A DNA stretch of 64,000 nt, from positions 1 to 64,000 of the forward strand of contig NZ_CP041350.1 in NCBI RefSeq assembly GCF_009834365.1, in the 5' to 3' direction. The position numbers and the translations under genes are program-made. The DNA is from Komagataeibacter xylinus (lineage in GTDB: Bacteria; Pseudomonadota; Alphaproteobacteria; Acetobacterales; Acetobacteraceae). Shown piece after piece: positions 39,047 through 47,791 of the stretch (the stretch's first letter is position 1; each line of letters begins with the position of its first letter). The notes below the pieces were generated by a model, which saw nothing but the letters and a program-made list of their open reading frames with translations, was not told the origin of the DNA and did no database searches.

Positions 39047-40147
39047 TCAGAGACGAAGAGAATACCGGGCATACCGGTTTTCTCCTGTCCGAATAAGAGC
39101 ATCAAGCGCCACCAGATCAACCAGATCACGCGTCGCCGTGGCAGACGTCGCCCCTGTAATCGACCGATAATTCTGGGCACTCAGGCCACCTTGAAAACCA
39201 TCAGGCCCTTCTGCCAGCATTCGAAGCAGGGCCTTCTCCTGACGAATGTTCAGTTTTCCGCGTAAGCGATCCAGAAACCGCGTTTTCTCAATAAGAAACC
39301 GGATGTTCCGAAGCGTGCGGGATTGCGCCTCCAACACGACCTGAGAGAACCAGACCATCCAGTTCTCTATCTGGTTCGTCTTGCTGGCCCGATGCAGTTC
39401 GAGATAATACGCTTTCTTGTATGTATTGATGGTCGCGGCCAACGCCGTCAGCGTTGGGGCTGCGAGGGTTTGCGCCAATGCTTTTTCAGCAATAGCCCGT
39501 CCGATGCGACCATTTCCATCTTCAAAGGGATGAATGGTCTCAAACCACAGATGCGCAATCGCAGCCCGCTCAATCGCGGGCAAGGGGTCGATCCCGCTTG
39601 GGGCGGTCCTGTTAAACCAGCCGATAAACTGCGCCATCTCCGAAGGGACGCTTCGAGATGGCGGGGCTTCGAAGTGGATGTGCGGCGCATGGATGGGGCC
39701 GGAGATAATCTGCATTGCCTCGGCATGCGTCCGATATCTGCCAATGACATCCAGATCTCGCCGACCGTTCATGAGCATGGCATGCCACTCAAAGAGACTC
39801 TGGTCAGTCAAAGGGGCCGCATAATGCCGATAGAGGTCCGCCATCAATTCAGCGGCCCCAGCCTCAGTTGGCGTAGAACGTCGCCTGTCTGTGGCGAAGC
39901 CAAGGTGTCGCGCAATCGACGATTGCACACTGGCCCGATCAAGCTCCTCGCCTTCAATAGCGGAGCTCTCGACCGTTTCTTGCGACATGAGTTGAACGAC
40001 AAGATGCTGATTGGCGTCTTTGTCCAGATGCTGCATCGCACCGACGACCACGCCTGAACCTTTCAGGAACTCCGTTTCGGCGTCTCGCAGACAGCTTTTC
40101 TCGAAGTGAAAATGTGGCCAGTCCGGAAGCTGCCAATTCCAAAGCAT
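39047..40147 (-). CDS. Fic-domain AMPylase with N-terminal inhibitory helix
   Basis: A 366-residue Fic protein. The catalytic motif is HPFEDGNGRIGR at 206-217, complete with the catalytic His. The inhibitory-helix motif (S/T)xxxE(G/N) appears as S61-SAI-E65-G66, so this is a class II Fic protein, self-inhibited from the N-terminal side. The C-terminal region (LNIRQEKALLRMLAE, ITGATSATATRDLVDLVAL) is a winged-helix typical of Fic/DUF4172 proteins and may bind DNA. Fic enzymes transfer AMP to protein hydroxyls. Repeated ATGATTGATA boxes overlap the start and promoter, suggesting self-regulation. Lower GC than neighbours suggests transfer. Confidence 0.9.
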   Translation of the reverse strand: MLWNWQLPDWPHFHFEKSCLRDAETEFLKGSGVVVGAMQHLDKDANQHLVVQLMSQETVESSAIEGEELDRASVQSSIARHLGFATDRRRSTPTEAGAAELMADLYRHYAAPLTDQSLFEWHAMLMNGRRDLDVIGRYRTHAEAMQIISGPIHAPHIHFEAPPSRSVPSEMAQFIGWFNRTAPSGIDPLPAIERAAIAHLWFETIHPFEDGNGRIGRAIAEKALAQTLAAPTLTALAATINTYKKAYYLELHRASKTNQIENWMVWFSQVVLEAQSRTLRNIRFLIEKTRFLDRLRGKLNIRQEKALLRMLAEGPDGFQGGLSAQNYRSITGATSATATRDLVDLVALDALIRTGENRYARYSLRL

Positions 40148-40201
40148 GATTGATATCCCAAGGCTCTATCAATCATTCTATCGCATTTTTATGATTGATA
40201 G
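40146..40201. promoter_or_regulatory. Triple operator-like repeats at the Fic promoter
   Basis: CTATCAATCAT (40166-40176) and ATGATTGATAG (40191-40201) are perfect 11-base inverted repeats 14 bases apart. A third copy, ATGATTGATA, lies at 40146-40155 and overlaps the Fic start codon. Such an array at a winged-helix Fic gene suggests binding by the Fic protein's own C-terminal domain or by a small repressor (inference). Confidence 0.6.
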
Positions 40202-40234
40202 AAGTCTAATCTATCGATCCTTCGGCGTGACGGA

Positions 40235-41195
40235 TTATGCTGCGTATGAACCCAGAGTGGCCCGCAGCATTCCATAATGTTCACTAAGACGGACATCATA
40301 TCCGCCGTTTTCTGATGAAGGCGAGATATTCCCAACAGTAGATAAATGGTGCGGATCTGGTTCGCTCTTCCACGCAATCTGGACCGAAGCGGGACATTCA
40401 TCCCGGATCGTCAATGCGAGGAGAAACTTTTGTCGAGCCATATGCATTGACCAGGCATCTGCCTGCGCATCGTACCGGCATAGGCCGGATGAGGCCACGG
40501 CCTCCTTTTCGGTGAAGCAATGGACAGCATGGCCGATGGCGAGAAACTGCCACGGGGCAGGGCTGCCGTACATTTCGGTCAGGAAGCCGTCAAACTGGGA
40601 GCTGGTCGAGGTATCATCCGCCCCGTTCATGGCAAGAACCCGTGCCCGGATCGCATGTGCCAGGGCGGGATTATCCGTCGAGAGATTGCCGTGGAACGCG
40701 ACCACGGCTGCGATCTCCGGACCGGACCGCGCGAGATCCAGCACGGCCGCGCCGCCGAAGCAATAACCGATGGCGCAAGATGGGTCGTGTCGATTGGTGC
40801 CTGCGATACAAACGACCTGAACTGTGCCAGGGCAAAGGCCACGCGACGGCGCATCATGGAACGGTCAGCGAGCAGAAGGGGATATGGCATCGCGTGCGCC
40901 AGCGGCGTCTTTCGGGCGGATCGCGGCGGCATACATATCCGTCAGCAGGATCACGTAGCGTTGCCCTGCGATGTCCTCGGCCTTGCGGATCACGCTCTCG
41001 TTGACGCATGAACCATGCGGGCACCATCAGGAGACCCGGCCGCCGCGCGGCAGTCGTGTCGTCGTAGATTAGGACGCAGTCATAACGCGCGCCCTCGAAC
41101 GTCTACGAAACTGGCCTGTCGACCATGCGGGCACGCGCATGCCCGGAAATAAGGAACGGCAATGCGGCAATGACGAGCGGACGCAAACAGATCAT
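40235..41195 (-). pseudogene. Exported dienelactone-hydrolase-like gene, decayed
   Basis: The ATG at 41195 starts MICLRPLVIAALPFLISGHA, a signal peptide, but TAG follows after codon 30 (41105-41103). The family sequence continues downstream in changing frames: ARYDCVLIYDDT and RRPGLLMVPAWF, then VILLTDMYAAAIRPKDA, then SMMRRRVAFALAQF, CAIGYCFGGAAVLDLARSG (nucleophile Cys) and VLAMNGADD, AIGHAVHCFTEKEA. At least one nonsense and three frameshift changes make this a true pseudogene of a periplasmic dienelactone hydrolase-like enzyme. Confidence 0.8.
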
Positions 41196-41498
41196 TGACG
41201 TTTCTCTTTCGGTTATGGGACGGGCGAGGGGCAGGTCAGATTATCGCATATGCTGTTTTGCGCTCAACCATTGACGGAGTAAAGCTGTCAGGAGATCGCC
41301 ATAACGGACCAGAATGAGAGTTTTCTTCAGCCCTGTCCGGGATGGACAGGGGGCTTGGCGGGACAAGTCGACGGCGCCCCGTGGGGAGAGGAAAGCAACG
41401 CGAGGTTTTCAGTCCAGAGAGTTTTTTGCAGTGGCGTCATCCAAGCATAGCGGGCTGGGGGAGGCTGCTGCCTGGAAGCACTGATGATGCGTAACCGA

Positions 41499-41602
41499 AT
41501 TAAGGGTACTTTTTCGCATTAATAAGGATCATTTTTCTCCTGATTAAGGGGAACCTGAATCGGAGAGGATCGCGGAAAACCTGACATTCTCCTTATTAAG
41601 GG
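41499..41602 (+). repeat. Iteron-like ATTAAGGG direct repeats
   Basis: ATTAAGGG occurs at 41499-41506, 41543-41550 and 41595-41602; the latter two share a longer unit, TTCTCCT-N-ATTAAGGG. A degenerate copy (ATTAATAAGG) lies at 41518. Spacing is 44 and 52 bases. Binding of an initiator or regulator is possible but unproven. Confidence 0.5.
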
Positions 41603-41640
41603 CCATTCGATAAAATTAGCAGGAATTTCCAGATTTGTCC

Positions 41641-41670
41641 TACTTCCGACAAGATAACTTATCGGAAGTA
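41641..41670. repeat. 30-base near-perfect palindrome, possible recombinase site
   Basis: TACTTCCGA and TCGGAAGTA arms (9 bp, perfect) flank CAAGATAACTTA, whose AAG and CTT extend the dyad with one mismatched pair. The geometry of roughly 13-base arms around a short spacer resembles tyrosine-recombinase core sites. It lies 270 bases before a recombinase-like gene. Confidence 0.5.
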
Positions 41671-41939
41671 AGTTTTTGATTGGTCGGATTTTGCCCCGCG
41701 AGGAAGGGAGGGGGCAGAAAGTCCGGGAAACCGCGCCTTTCCAGATCAATCGGGCGCTTTTCCGTTCTCCAAAACCCGTTAACATGATACGACGCATTAT
41801 ATGAAGCACAAACGCCTTAATATGGTCAGGGTCAGGCAGCGCGGTTTTCCGCTGAGGGCGGGTAGGCTGTCCGCTTTCGCCGTCCGTCCGACGTCGGCCT
41901 GCAGCGAGTTTAGGGCGGAAAACCGGGGATCCGATCAGA

Positions 41940-43277
41940 ATGGCTGAGACCGGCCGACTGCTGCAGGCGGCGCGTTCGCCGACCGGCCTGTCGCCTGCCA
42001 CGGCACGGACCTATGCGGCCTCCTGGCGCGCCTTTGTCAGAACCCAGCCAGCCGATAGCGGCTTTCCGGTCGGCCCTGTCGCGGTGGCAGCGTGGCTGGA
42101 GGCCCGGGCGAAGACGGGACGGCCGCGGCAGAGCCTGGTGGTGGATCGCGCGGCGCTGACGGCATGGTGTGCTGCCAATGGCGAGGCGTTCGATGTCGCC
42201 CTGCCCGCTACGCGGGTGCGCCGGACCGGGGCCGGGGTCGATGCGGCTTCGCTGCTGGCCGCCGCGCGACGCTGTAGGGCCGACCTGCCCGGCTTGCGCG
42301 ACCGGGCTTTGCTGTTGCTGGCGGCTACGCTGGACATCGGCGCCGAGGCGCTGGCCCGTCTGACGGTGGAAGACATCAGCGACACGACAGACGGGATGAC
42401 CGTTGCCCTGCTGCGGCCCCGGTCCGGGCGCCACCGGTTGCGCCGGTTGCGGCGCCGCCGGGACCCGGCCGTTTGTCCGGTGCGGAGCTGGGCGGCCTGG
42501 CGCGATGCCGCGCAATTGCGGTGGGGGGCGGCGTTCCGGGGGATCGATGCGCATGGCACGGTCGGGGATCCATTGTCGGTGCCGGGGATCCGGTTCGTGC
42601 TGGACCGGGCGCTGGGACGTCCGGACCGCCCGGCCCACCGGACGCGGCGGACAAAATCCGGGTCCCCGCCAGAGTCCCCAGTTGGGACGGCGGTGCGTCG
42701 ACGCACGATGAGGGCCGCCCCGGGCTGGATCCGGACAACGCTGACGGTGAGCGGTCCGGTAGACGAAGTGGCCCGGTTCCGGGTGGCGGCCCGGGGACCG
42801 GGGATCATCCCCTGGCAGGTGGATTTTGACTACGAACAGGCCCGCCTGCTGGCGCCGATGGCGGCAAAGGGGGCGCAGGCGGTGACGCTGGCCCGGCTGC
42901 TGCGCCAGGCATCCGAACGCCTGCATCGGATCGCCCTGCAGCATCAGGCGGCGGGTACGCCCGCCTGTGCCTTTGACCTGCACCGGCTGGTACCGGTGCC
43001 CGGTCCCATTCTGGAAGCCGGGGCGGATTCATGCGCGGCGGCGGCCTGGCTGCAGGCACAGTGGGGCACGCTGCTGCCGTTGCGTCGGGTGGAGGTCGAA
43101 GCCGTGCGCGACCAGCGCGCCCGCCGCAGTGCGCGGCTGGTCTACAACTTCTGGTCGGCGGAATGGACGCCGTGGCAGGCGCTGGAGCGGGTGCGGACGG
43201 ACTGGCCAGAGCTGGTTTTCGACATCCGGCCGCAGTACGCGCGCGCTGATGCCGGGAAGACCGCCGATGCTGCCTGA
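41940..43277 (+). CDS. Recombinase-like domain fused to a YubB/api92-like domain
   Basis: A 445-residue GC-rich protein. Residues about 1-230 resemble a tyrosine recombinase: a SAM-like segment (LSPATARTYAASWRAFVR) and a partial catalytic domain where LRDRALLLLAATLDIGAEAL aligns with the active integrase's RDRAILLIGFAGAFRRSEL. The catalytic Arg is replaced, and no HxxR or Tyr motif follows, so it cannot recombine DNA. After a linker, residues about 262-445 resemble the ferredoxin-like YubB/api92 domain: AFDLHRLVPVPGPIL, AWLQAQWGT, YNFWSAEWTPWQAL, WPELVFDI. It overlaps the ScpA-like gene by 11 bases. Probably a DNA-binding partner of that protein. Confidence 0.65.
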   Translation: MAETGRLLQAARSPTGLSPATARTYAASWRAFVRTQPADSGFPVGPVAVAAWLEARAKTGRPRQSLVVDRAALTAWCAANGEAFDVALPATRVRRTGAGVDAASLLAAARRCRADLPGLRDRALLLLAATLDIGAEALARLTVEDISDTTDGMTVALLRPRSGRHRLRRLRRRRDPAVCPVRSWAAWRDAAQLRWGAAFRGIDAHGTVGDPLSVPGIRFVLDRALGRPDRPAHRTRRTKSGSPPESPVGTAVRRRTMRAAPGWIRTTLTVSGPVDEVARFRVAARGPGIIPWQVDFDYEQARLLAPMAAKGAQAVTLARLLRQASERLHRIALQHQAAGTPACAFDLHRLVPVPGPILEAGADSCAAAAWLQAQWGTLLPLRRVEVEAVRDQRARRSARLVYNFWSAEWTPWQALERVRTDWPELVFDIRPQYARADAGKTADAA

Positions 43278-44046
43278 CAAGGACGAAGACTGGGGCGATC
43301 AGCCGCGTCGGTTGCCGCGCCCGGCGGTGCCCGAGTTCCATGTCGAGGGGTTTGACGGGCCGCTGGACCTGCTGCTGGATCTGGCGGAACGGCAGCGCCT
43401 GGATCTGGGCATCTTGTCCATTGCGGACCTAGCGGCCCAGTTTGTGGATGAGGCGGAGCGGCTGGCCCAGACCACGCCACTCATGCAGCGCGCGGACTGG
43501 GTGATCTGGATCGCCCGGCTGGTATTCCTGCGCTCGCGGCTGCTGTTTGCCACGCAGGCGGAAAAGCAGGTTGCCGAGAGCGAGGCACGCCGGACGGCGG
43601 ACCAAATCGAGGGGTTGTTGCAGATGCGCGCGGCAGCGGACTGGCTGGAGGCGCGACCGCAGCTTGGCGTGTCGGTTTTTACGCGGGGCGGGGCGCGGGC
43701 GGATAGCAGTGTTTCTGCATGGCAGGGGACGTATTTCAGTCTGATGGAAGCCTGTCTCAGTGTACTGGAGCAGGAATTGGCGCGGGTTGCGACGTCCGTT
43801 CCCGTCTATCGGATTAATGTGCCTGCATATTGGCGTGTGACAGATGCGCTGACTCTGGTCTGTGAAAAAATAGCGAACGGAACCTTCCGCAGCATATGGG
43901 AAGACTGTATGCTCCTAACGGATTTAAGGGGACCGGACAGGATCATTGATCGTCGCGCGGTTGTTGCTGCTACGTTTGTGGCTGGCCTTGAACTGGTGCG
44001 ACGGGGAGAGGCATCGATTGCCAATGTTGCGTTTCCCTCGCCGTGA
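43267..44046 (+). CDS. ScpA-like kleisin (segregation and condensation protein A family)
   Basis: A 259-residue protein starting MLPDKDEDWGDQPRRLPRPA. The family N-terminus is clear: VEGFDGPLDLLLDLAERQRL then LSIADLAAQFVDEAERL. The central acidic region and the C-terminal winged-helix-like part (ATFVAGLELVRRGEASI) fit ScpA, which bridges SMC heads. No scpB or smc gene is adjacent; instead it overlaps the recombinase-like/YubB gene. It is therefore more likely an accessory kleisin of a mobile or plasmid-derived module than the housekeeping ScpA (inference). Confidence 0.75.
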   Translation: MLPDKDEDWGDQPRRLPRPAVPEFHVEGFDGPLDLLLDLAERQRLDLGILSIADLAAQFVDEAERLAQTTPLMQRADWVIWIARLVFLRSRLLFATQAEKQVAESEARRTADQIEGLLQMRAAADWLEARPQLGVSVFTRGGARADSSVSAWQGTYFSLMEACLSVLEQELARVATSVPVYRINVPAYWRVTDALTLVCEKIANGTFRSIWEDCMLLTDLRGPDRIIDRRAVVAATFVAGLELVRRGEASIANVAFPSP

Positions 44047-44166
44047 TCTGCGTCTCCCCACCATAGCGGTGATAGTGTGTGCCTTAGCAGTCTGTCGGGT
44101 TTGTAAATGCTGTTTCAAAATTCCCCACATGTGCTGTCGGAAAATTCCCCAGCACGGATATGGTGA

Positions 44167-45012
44167 TCAGCCATTGAGGTGATCGATAGCTCCATGCTTT
44201 GGGGGCCTACCGCGGCGCTTTGGCGCTGCCGGTGGCATCAGATTGGCGTGGGCCCGTGTATGCTCGGGGATCAGATCGGCATGCTGGCGCAGGCGATAGC
44301 TGGCACCTTCGATGTGGACGACGACAGCATGGTGAAGTAGCCGGTCGAGCAGCGCGGTGGCGACGACCGGGTCGCCGAAGACCTCGCCCCACTCGGCAAA
44401 ACCGCGATTGGAGGTCAGGATCATCGCTCCCTTTTCGTAGCGGGCATTGACCAGCTGGAAGAAGAGGTTGGCACCACCTGGCGTGATTGGCAGGTAGCCA
44501 ACTTCATCGACGATCAGCAGCGAAGCCCGCGTGTAGAAGCGAATTTTCTCGGCCAGACGCCCCTCGCGTTCGGCTCTGGTGAGCGCCTCGAGCAGTTCTG
44601 CCAGAGAGCAGCGATAGACGCTGCGTCCGGCCCTGACGGCGGCCACGCCGATGGCTGTGGCCAGATGGGATTTTCCGGTGCCTGGCGGGCCCAGAAAATG
44701 CAACACCTCGGCCCGATTGATGAACTCGAGCTGGGCCAGCGCGGTGATGCGATGCCTGTCGAGTGAAGGCTGGAACGAGAAGTCGAAGCTCTCGATAGTT
44801 TTGATCGGCATGAGGCGGGCGGTGCGCAGTGCTACGCTGATGCGCCGTCCCTCGCGCAGGTTCAGTTCTTCGGCCAGCAGATCGTCGATGGCCTCGATGG
44901 CGCTGATCTCGCCCTTTTCCAGCCTGCCCAGCGTGTGATCAAGCGTTTCGAGGGCGCGTGCCATATGGAGAGCCAGCAGGCTTTGTCGGATGCGTTCGGT
45001 GACAGACATCAT
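44167..45012 (-). CDS. istB: IS21 helper ATPase IstB
   Basis: A 281-residue AAA+ protein with Walker A GPPGTGKSHLATAIG and Walker B SLLIVDEVGYLPI, plus sensor ILTSNRGFAEW. IstB assembles on target DNA and stimulates the IstA transposase. The start overlaps the istA stop (ATGA). The C-terminal tail is proline/basic rich. Confidence 0.95.
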   Translation of the reverse strand: MMSVTERIRQSLLALHMARALETLDHTLGRLEKGEISAIEAIDDLLAEELNLREGRRISVALRTARLMPIKTIESFDFSFQPSLDRHRITALAQLEFINRAEVLHFLGPPGTGKSHLATAIGVAAVRAGRSVYRCSLAELLEALTRAEREGRLAEKIRFYTRASLLIVDEVGYLPITPGGANLFFQLVNARYEKGAMILTSNRGFAEWGEVFGDPVVATALLDRLLHHAVVVHIEGASYRLRQHADLIPEHTRAHANLMPPAAPKRRGRPPKHGAIDHLNG

Positions 45013-46259
45013 GCGGTCCCTTTGGCATTGATGTTGGCCAGGCGTTCACCCACCGCGCCGTAGAAAGCCAGAGGACGCTGGAGGATCGGCACCGCCGGTG
45101 TCGTCGGCAACATCTCGGCGTGTTGAACCGGTGGGGCCTTGCGGTGGCCTGGCTCGATCCGCTTACGGTTTTTGCCTTCCAGCACGGGATGCCGGGCGAT
45201 GAGTTTCCCTTCCTCGAAGATCAGGACTTCATGTGTATGGTGCTGGATCTCGACCACGCGACGGCGGGCAGTGTCAGGCACACTGTAATAATTGCCGGCC
45301 ACCGCCACCATCCCCTCGCGGCTGATCCGCCGCTCGACGCTCAGAACAGCATCGTAGCGCAGGGCAGGCAATGGATGCAGATGGGGCTGCTCCTGTGCAA
45401 AATGCTCCTGCACGATCCGCCCGGTGGTGGCATGTGCCCGCGCGTTGGCGATATCCGCGCGCCAGACGTCGAACTGGGCGTTGAGGTCATCGAGATCATG
45501 GAAACTGCGGCCAAGGAAGAAGTCCTGACGGATGTAGCGGAAGGGTCGCTCGACCTTGCCCTTGGTCTTGGCGCGATAGGGCTGGCAGGCTCTGGGGGCG
45601 CTGCCATAATGGGCCAGAAGCGCCACCAGCGAGGCATTGTAGGTCACCACGCCCGCATCATCCTCACCGATGACAGCGGTCTTCATGCGATCGTAGAGAA
45701 TTTCCGTGCAGCAGCCCGCCATCGCCTCGAAGGCGGCGATGTGGCAACGCATCACTGTTTCCAGACCCTGGTTCGGGCAGAAACGTCCCCACAGCCAGCG
45801 ACTGTGCCCCAGCACCATGCTGAACAACCAGACCTTGCGCACGATGCCTGGCTCGCCGGTGAAGACTGTCTGGAATTCCGCAAAATCGACCTGCGCCTGA
45901 ACGCCGGCTCCGGTCTCGAAGCGCCGCTCATAAGGCCTGGGCAGCGGGGGGCGGATTTGCCGGAGATATTCCGTCAGCGATGAATAGGCACCGTCATATC
46001 CCATGTCGCGAATTTCACGATGCAGCCTGCGCGATGAAAGTCCGGGATAACTTGCCATCCGCTCCAACAGATAGGTTCGATAAGGTTCTGCTGCGCTGGC
46101 CACCGGTTTACGCGGTGCATAGGCTGGAGTCTCCAGCCCATTGGCCAGATACTTCTTCACTGTCTTGCGATCGAGCCCTGTCTGGCGCGCGATGGCGCTG
46201 ATGCTGAGCCCCTGTCTTTTGAGTTCCTGGATCAAAACGACCTCCCTGAGTCCTATCAC
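45009..46259 (-). CDS. istA: IS21 transposase IstA
   Basis: A 416-residue DDE transposase. N-terminal helix-turn-helix GLSISAIARQTGLDRKTVKK; catalytic region with VQAQVDFAEFQTV (first Asp), EILYDRMKTAVIG (second Asp) and KTKGKVERPFRYIRQDF (Glu). Normal length and intact. It is the first gene of the element, upstream of istB. Confidence 0.95.
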   Translation of the reverse strand: MIGLREVVLIQELKRQGLSISAIARQTGLDRKTVKKYLANGLETPAYAPRKPVASAAEPYRTYLLERMASYPGLSSRRLHREIRDMGYDGAYSSLTEYLRQIRPPLPRPYERRFETGAGVQAQVDFAEFQTVFTGEPGIVRKVWLFSMVLGHSRWLWGRFCPNQGLETVMRCHIAAFEAMAGCCTEILYDRMKTAVIGEDDAGVVTYNASLVALLAHYGSAPRACQPYRAKTKGKVERPFRYIRQDFFLGRSFHDLDDLNAQFDVWRADIANARAHATTGRIVQEHFAQEQPHLHPLPALRYDAVLSVERRISREGMVAVAGNYYSVPDTARRRVVEIQHHTHEVLIFEEGKLIARHPVLEGKNRKRIEPGHRKAPPVQHAEMLPTTPAVPILQRPLAFYGAVGERLANINAKGTA

Positions 46260-46447
46260 CTGCTCGCCCTTCCTTTGGCATCAGCAGGGATAAATGTGCC
46301 GCGTGATCGTCATGGGGGCATGCCCCCATGACGATCACGCACAGTCCTCAAACTGGGGAATTTTCAACCAGCACATTTGGGGAGATTACAACCAGCACTC
46401 ACAGGGTTGGGGTACCCTGTGAAGGGGTAAGGTTGTAAGGTGGTGAG

Positions 46448-47791
46448 ATGAGCAGCTTCATCCCGTTTGACCGGTCTCAGCCGTATCTTCTGCCGCCTGA
46501 TCTGAAGTCGTGGCTTCCGGCTGATGATATGGCGCATTTCGTTGTAGCCGCCGTTGAACGGGTTCCGATGAATGCGTTCTGCGTGCCAGTGCGCACGGGT
46601 GGCAAGGCACAGTACCATCCGCGTCTGATGCTGGCCCTTCTGATCTTCAGCTATGCGAACGGGCTGTTTTCCTCACGCCGGATCGAGCGGGCGACATATC
46701 GCGATATCGGGGTGCGCTTCGTGGCGGCGAACCTGCATCCGGATCATGATACGATTGCGACCTTCCGCCGGACGAACCGGACAGCCATTGAAGCTGCATT
46801 TGCGCAGGTCCTGCTTCTGGCGCGCGAGACGGGCCTGCTGCGTCTGGGCGTGGTGTCGATTGACGGCACGAAAATCGATGCCGACGCTTCGAAATACCGT
46901 TCCCTGCGCTACGACCGGATCAGGGCGCTGCGCGAACAGCTGGCGGTGGATATCGCGAAACTGATGGACCAGGCGGAGCACGCGGATGCCACAGACAGAG
47001 ATCCGCAGGCCCTGCCAGAAGAGCTTGCCCGCCGGGAAGCGCTGAAAGCGAAGCTGGACGGAGCCTGCGCCCGGCTGGAAGCAGATGCGAAGGCGCAGGC
47101 CGAGGCGGCGCGACCGGCATACGAGAAAAAGAAGGCGGCGCATGACGCAAAAACAGGGCGTCGCGGCCGGGCGCCGAAACCGCCGGATGATGAACCACCA
47201 CCCGACCGGCAGATCAGCCTGACCGATCCCGACAGTCGCCTCATGCGGCGTTCGGATGCCCACGAGTTCCGGCAGGCTTACAATGCCCAGGCCGTGGTCT
47301 GCGCCGAAGGCAGTCAGCTGATCGTGACAACCGGCGTTGTCGCCACGTCAGCGGACGCGCCGTCCTTTGCCAGCACCGTGCTGTCGATGGAACACACGAT
47401 CGGTCTCCCGGAGACAGTGCTCGCCGACACCGGTTACGCCAGCGGGCAGGCGGTCCGGGAATTGCGGAAAAAGGGCATTGATCCGCTGGTCGCCATCGGA
47501 CGGCCCTGTGCCCGCAGACCTTACGACTTCCGACCCCATCCCGAAGCAAAGGAGCCACGCCGGATAACTGAACCCTGGCGGCTTGCCATGAAGGACAGGC
47601 TGGAAACTACAGAAGCCGGAGATGTTTACAGACTACGCAAACAGACCGTGGAGCCGGTCTTTGGAATTATCAAAAGCATCATGGGCTTCAGAAGATTCAG
47701 CCTGCGCAGCCTTGCAAAAGTCACGACCGAATGGACCCTCGTTGCACTCGCATATAACTGCAAAAGAATGGCGCGGCTTCAGGCGGCATAA
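46448..47791 (+). CDS. IS1182-family transposase
   Basis: A 447-residue transposase: MSSFIPFDRSQPYLLPPDL, then the DUF772-type region YHPRLMLALLIFSYANGLFS, SIDGTKIDADASKYR (first Asp), an Ala/Glu/Lys-rich coiled insert, ETVLADTGYASGQAV (second Asp) and TVEPVFGIIKSIMGFRRFSL (Glu). Full length. The IS21 insertion hits only the left terminal repeat upstream, so the protein can still be made but the element may no longer be mobilised from that end. Confidence 0.93.
   Translation: MSSFIPFDRSQPYLLPPDLKSWLPADDMAHFVVAAVERVPMNAFCVPVRTGGKAQYHPRLMLALLIFSYANGLFSSRRIERATYRDIGVRFVAANLHPDHDTIATFRRTNRTAIEAAFAQVLLLARETGLLRLGVVSIDGTKIDADASKYRSLRYDRIRALREQLAVDIAKLMDQAEHADATDRDPQALPEELARREALKAKLDGACARLEADAKAQAEAARPAYEKKKAAHDAKTGRRGRAPKPPDDEPPPDRQISLTDPDSRLMRRSDAHEFRQAYNAQAVVCAEGSQLIVTTGVVATSADAPSFASTVLSMEHTIGLPETVLADTGYASGQAVRELRKKGIDPLVAIGRPCARRPYDFRPHPEAKEPRRITEPWRLAMKDRLETTEAGDVYRLRKQTVEPVFGIIKSIMGFRRFSLRSLAKVTTEWTLVALAYNCKRMARLQAA

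Larger units (their letters stand above)
41196..41939. other. 740-base non-coding region rich in repeats, upstream of the recombinase-like/ScpA genes
   Basis: No convincing gene. It contains a perfect stem-loop, CCCTGTCC-GGGAT-GGACAGGG, at 41331-41351, a set of ATTAAGGG repeats (41499-41602), and a 30-base palindrome (41641-41670). The middle is AT-richer than both flanks. Together these look like a control or recombination/replication site rather than a plain promoter. Confidence 0.5.
44102..46403 (-). mobile_element. IS21-family element nested in IS1182, GGGTT target duplication
   Basis: A 2302-bp element with istA and istB. Ends start TGT: TGTAAATGCTG from 44102 and TGTGAGTGCTG from 46403 inward, each followed by internal repeats with TGTGCTG and GAAAATTCCCCAG, as is usual for IS21. 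GGGTT lies on both sides (44097-44101, 46404-46408). Both genes are intact, so this is probably a recent, active copy. Confidence 0.94.

Noticed and set aside
41519..42001. A 160-residue minus-strand open frame in the gap before the recombinase-like gene
   Set aside because: No recognisable motif, covers the palindrome and repeats, and runs into the start of the opposite gene; more likely non-coding.
41910..42983. Long minus-strand open frames (to 357 residues) opposite the recombinase-like gene
   Set aside because: Pro/Arg/Gly-rich shadow frames of a very GC-rich gene, with no family features; the plus-strand gene overlaps scpA-like translation and has recognisable domains.
41940..43277. 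Second active tyrosine integrase
   Set aside because: The catalytic Arg position reads LDIGAEAL and there is no HxxR or nucleophile Tyr motif; the C-half is a different (YubB-like) domain.
43267..44046. Housekeeping scpA
   Set aside because: No scpB neighbour; overlaps a recombinase-like gene and is bordered by IS elements. Not excluded, but an accessory paralogue is more likely.
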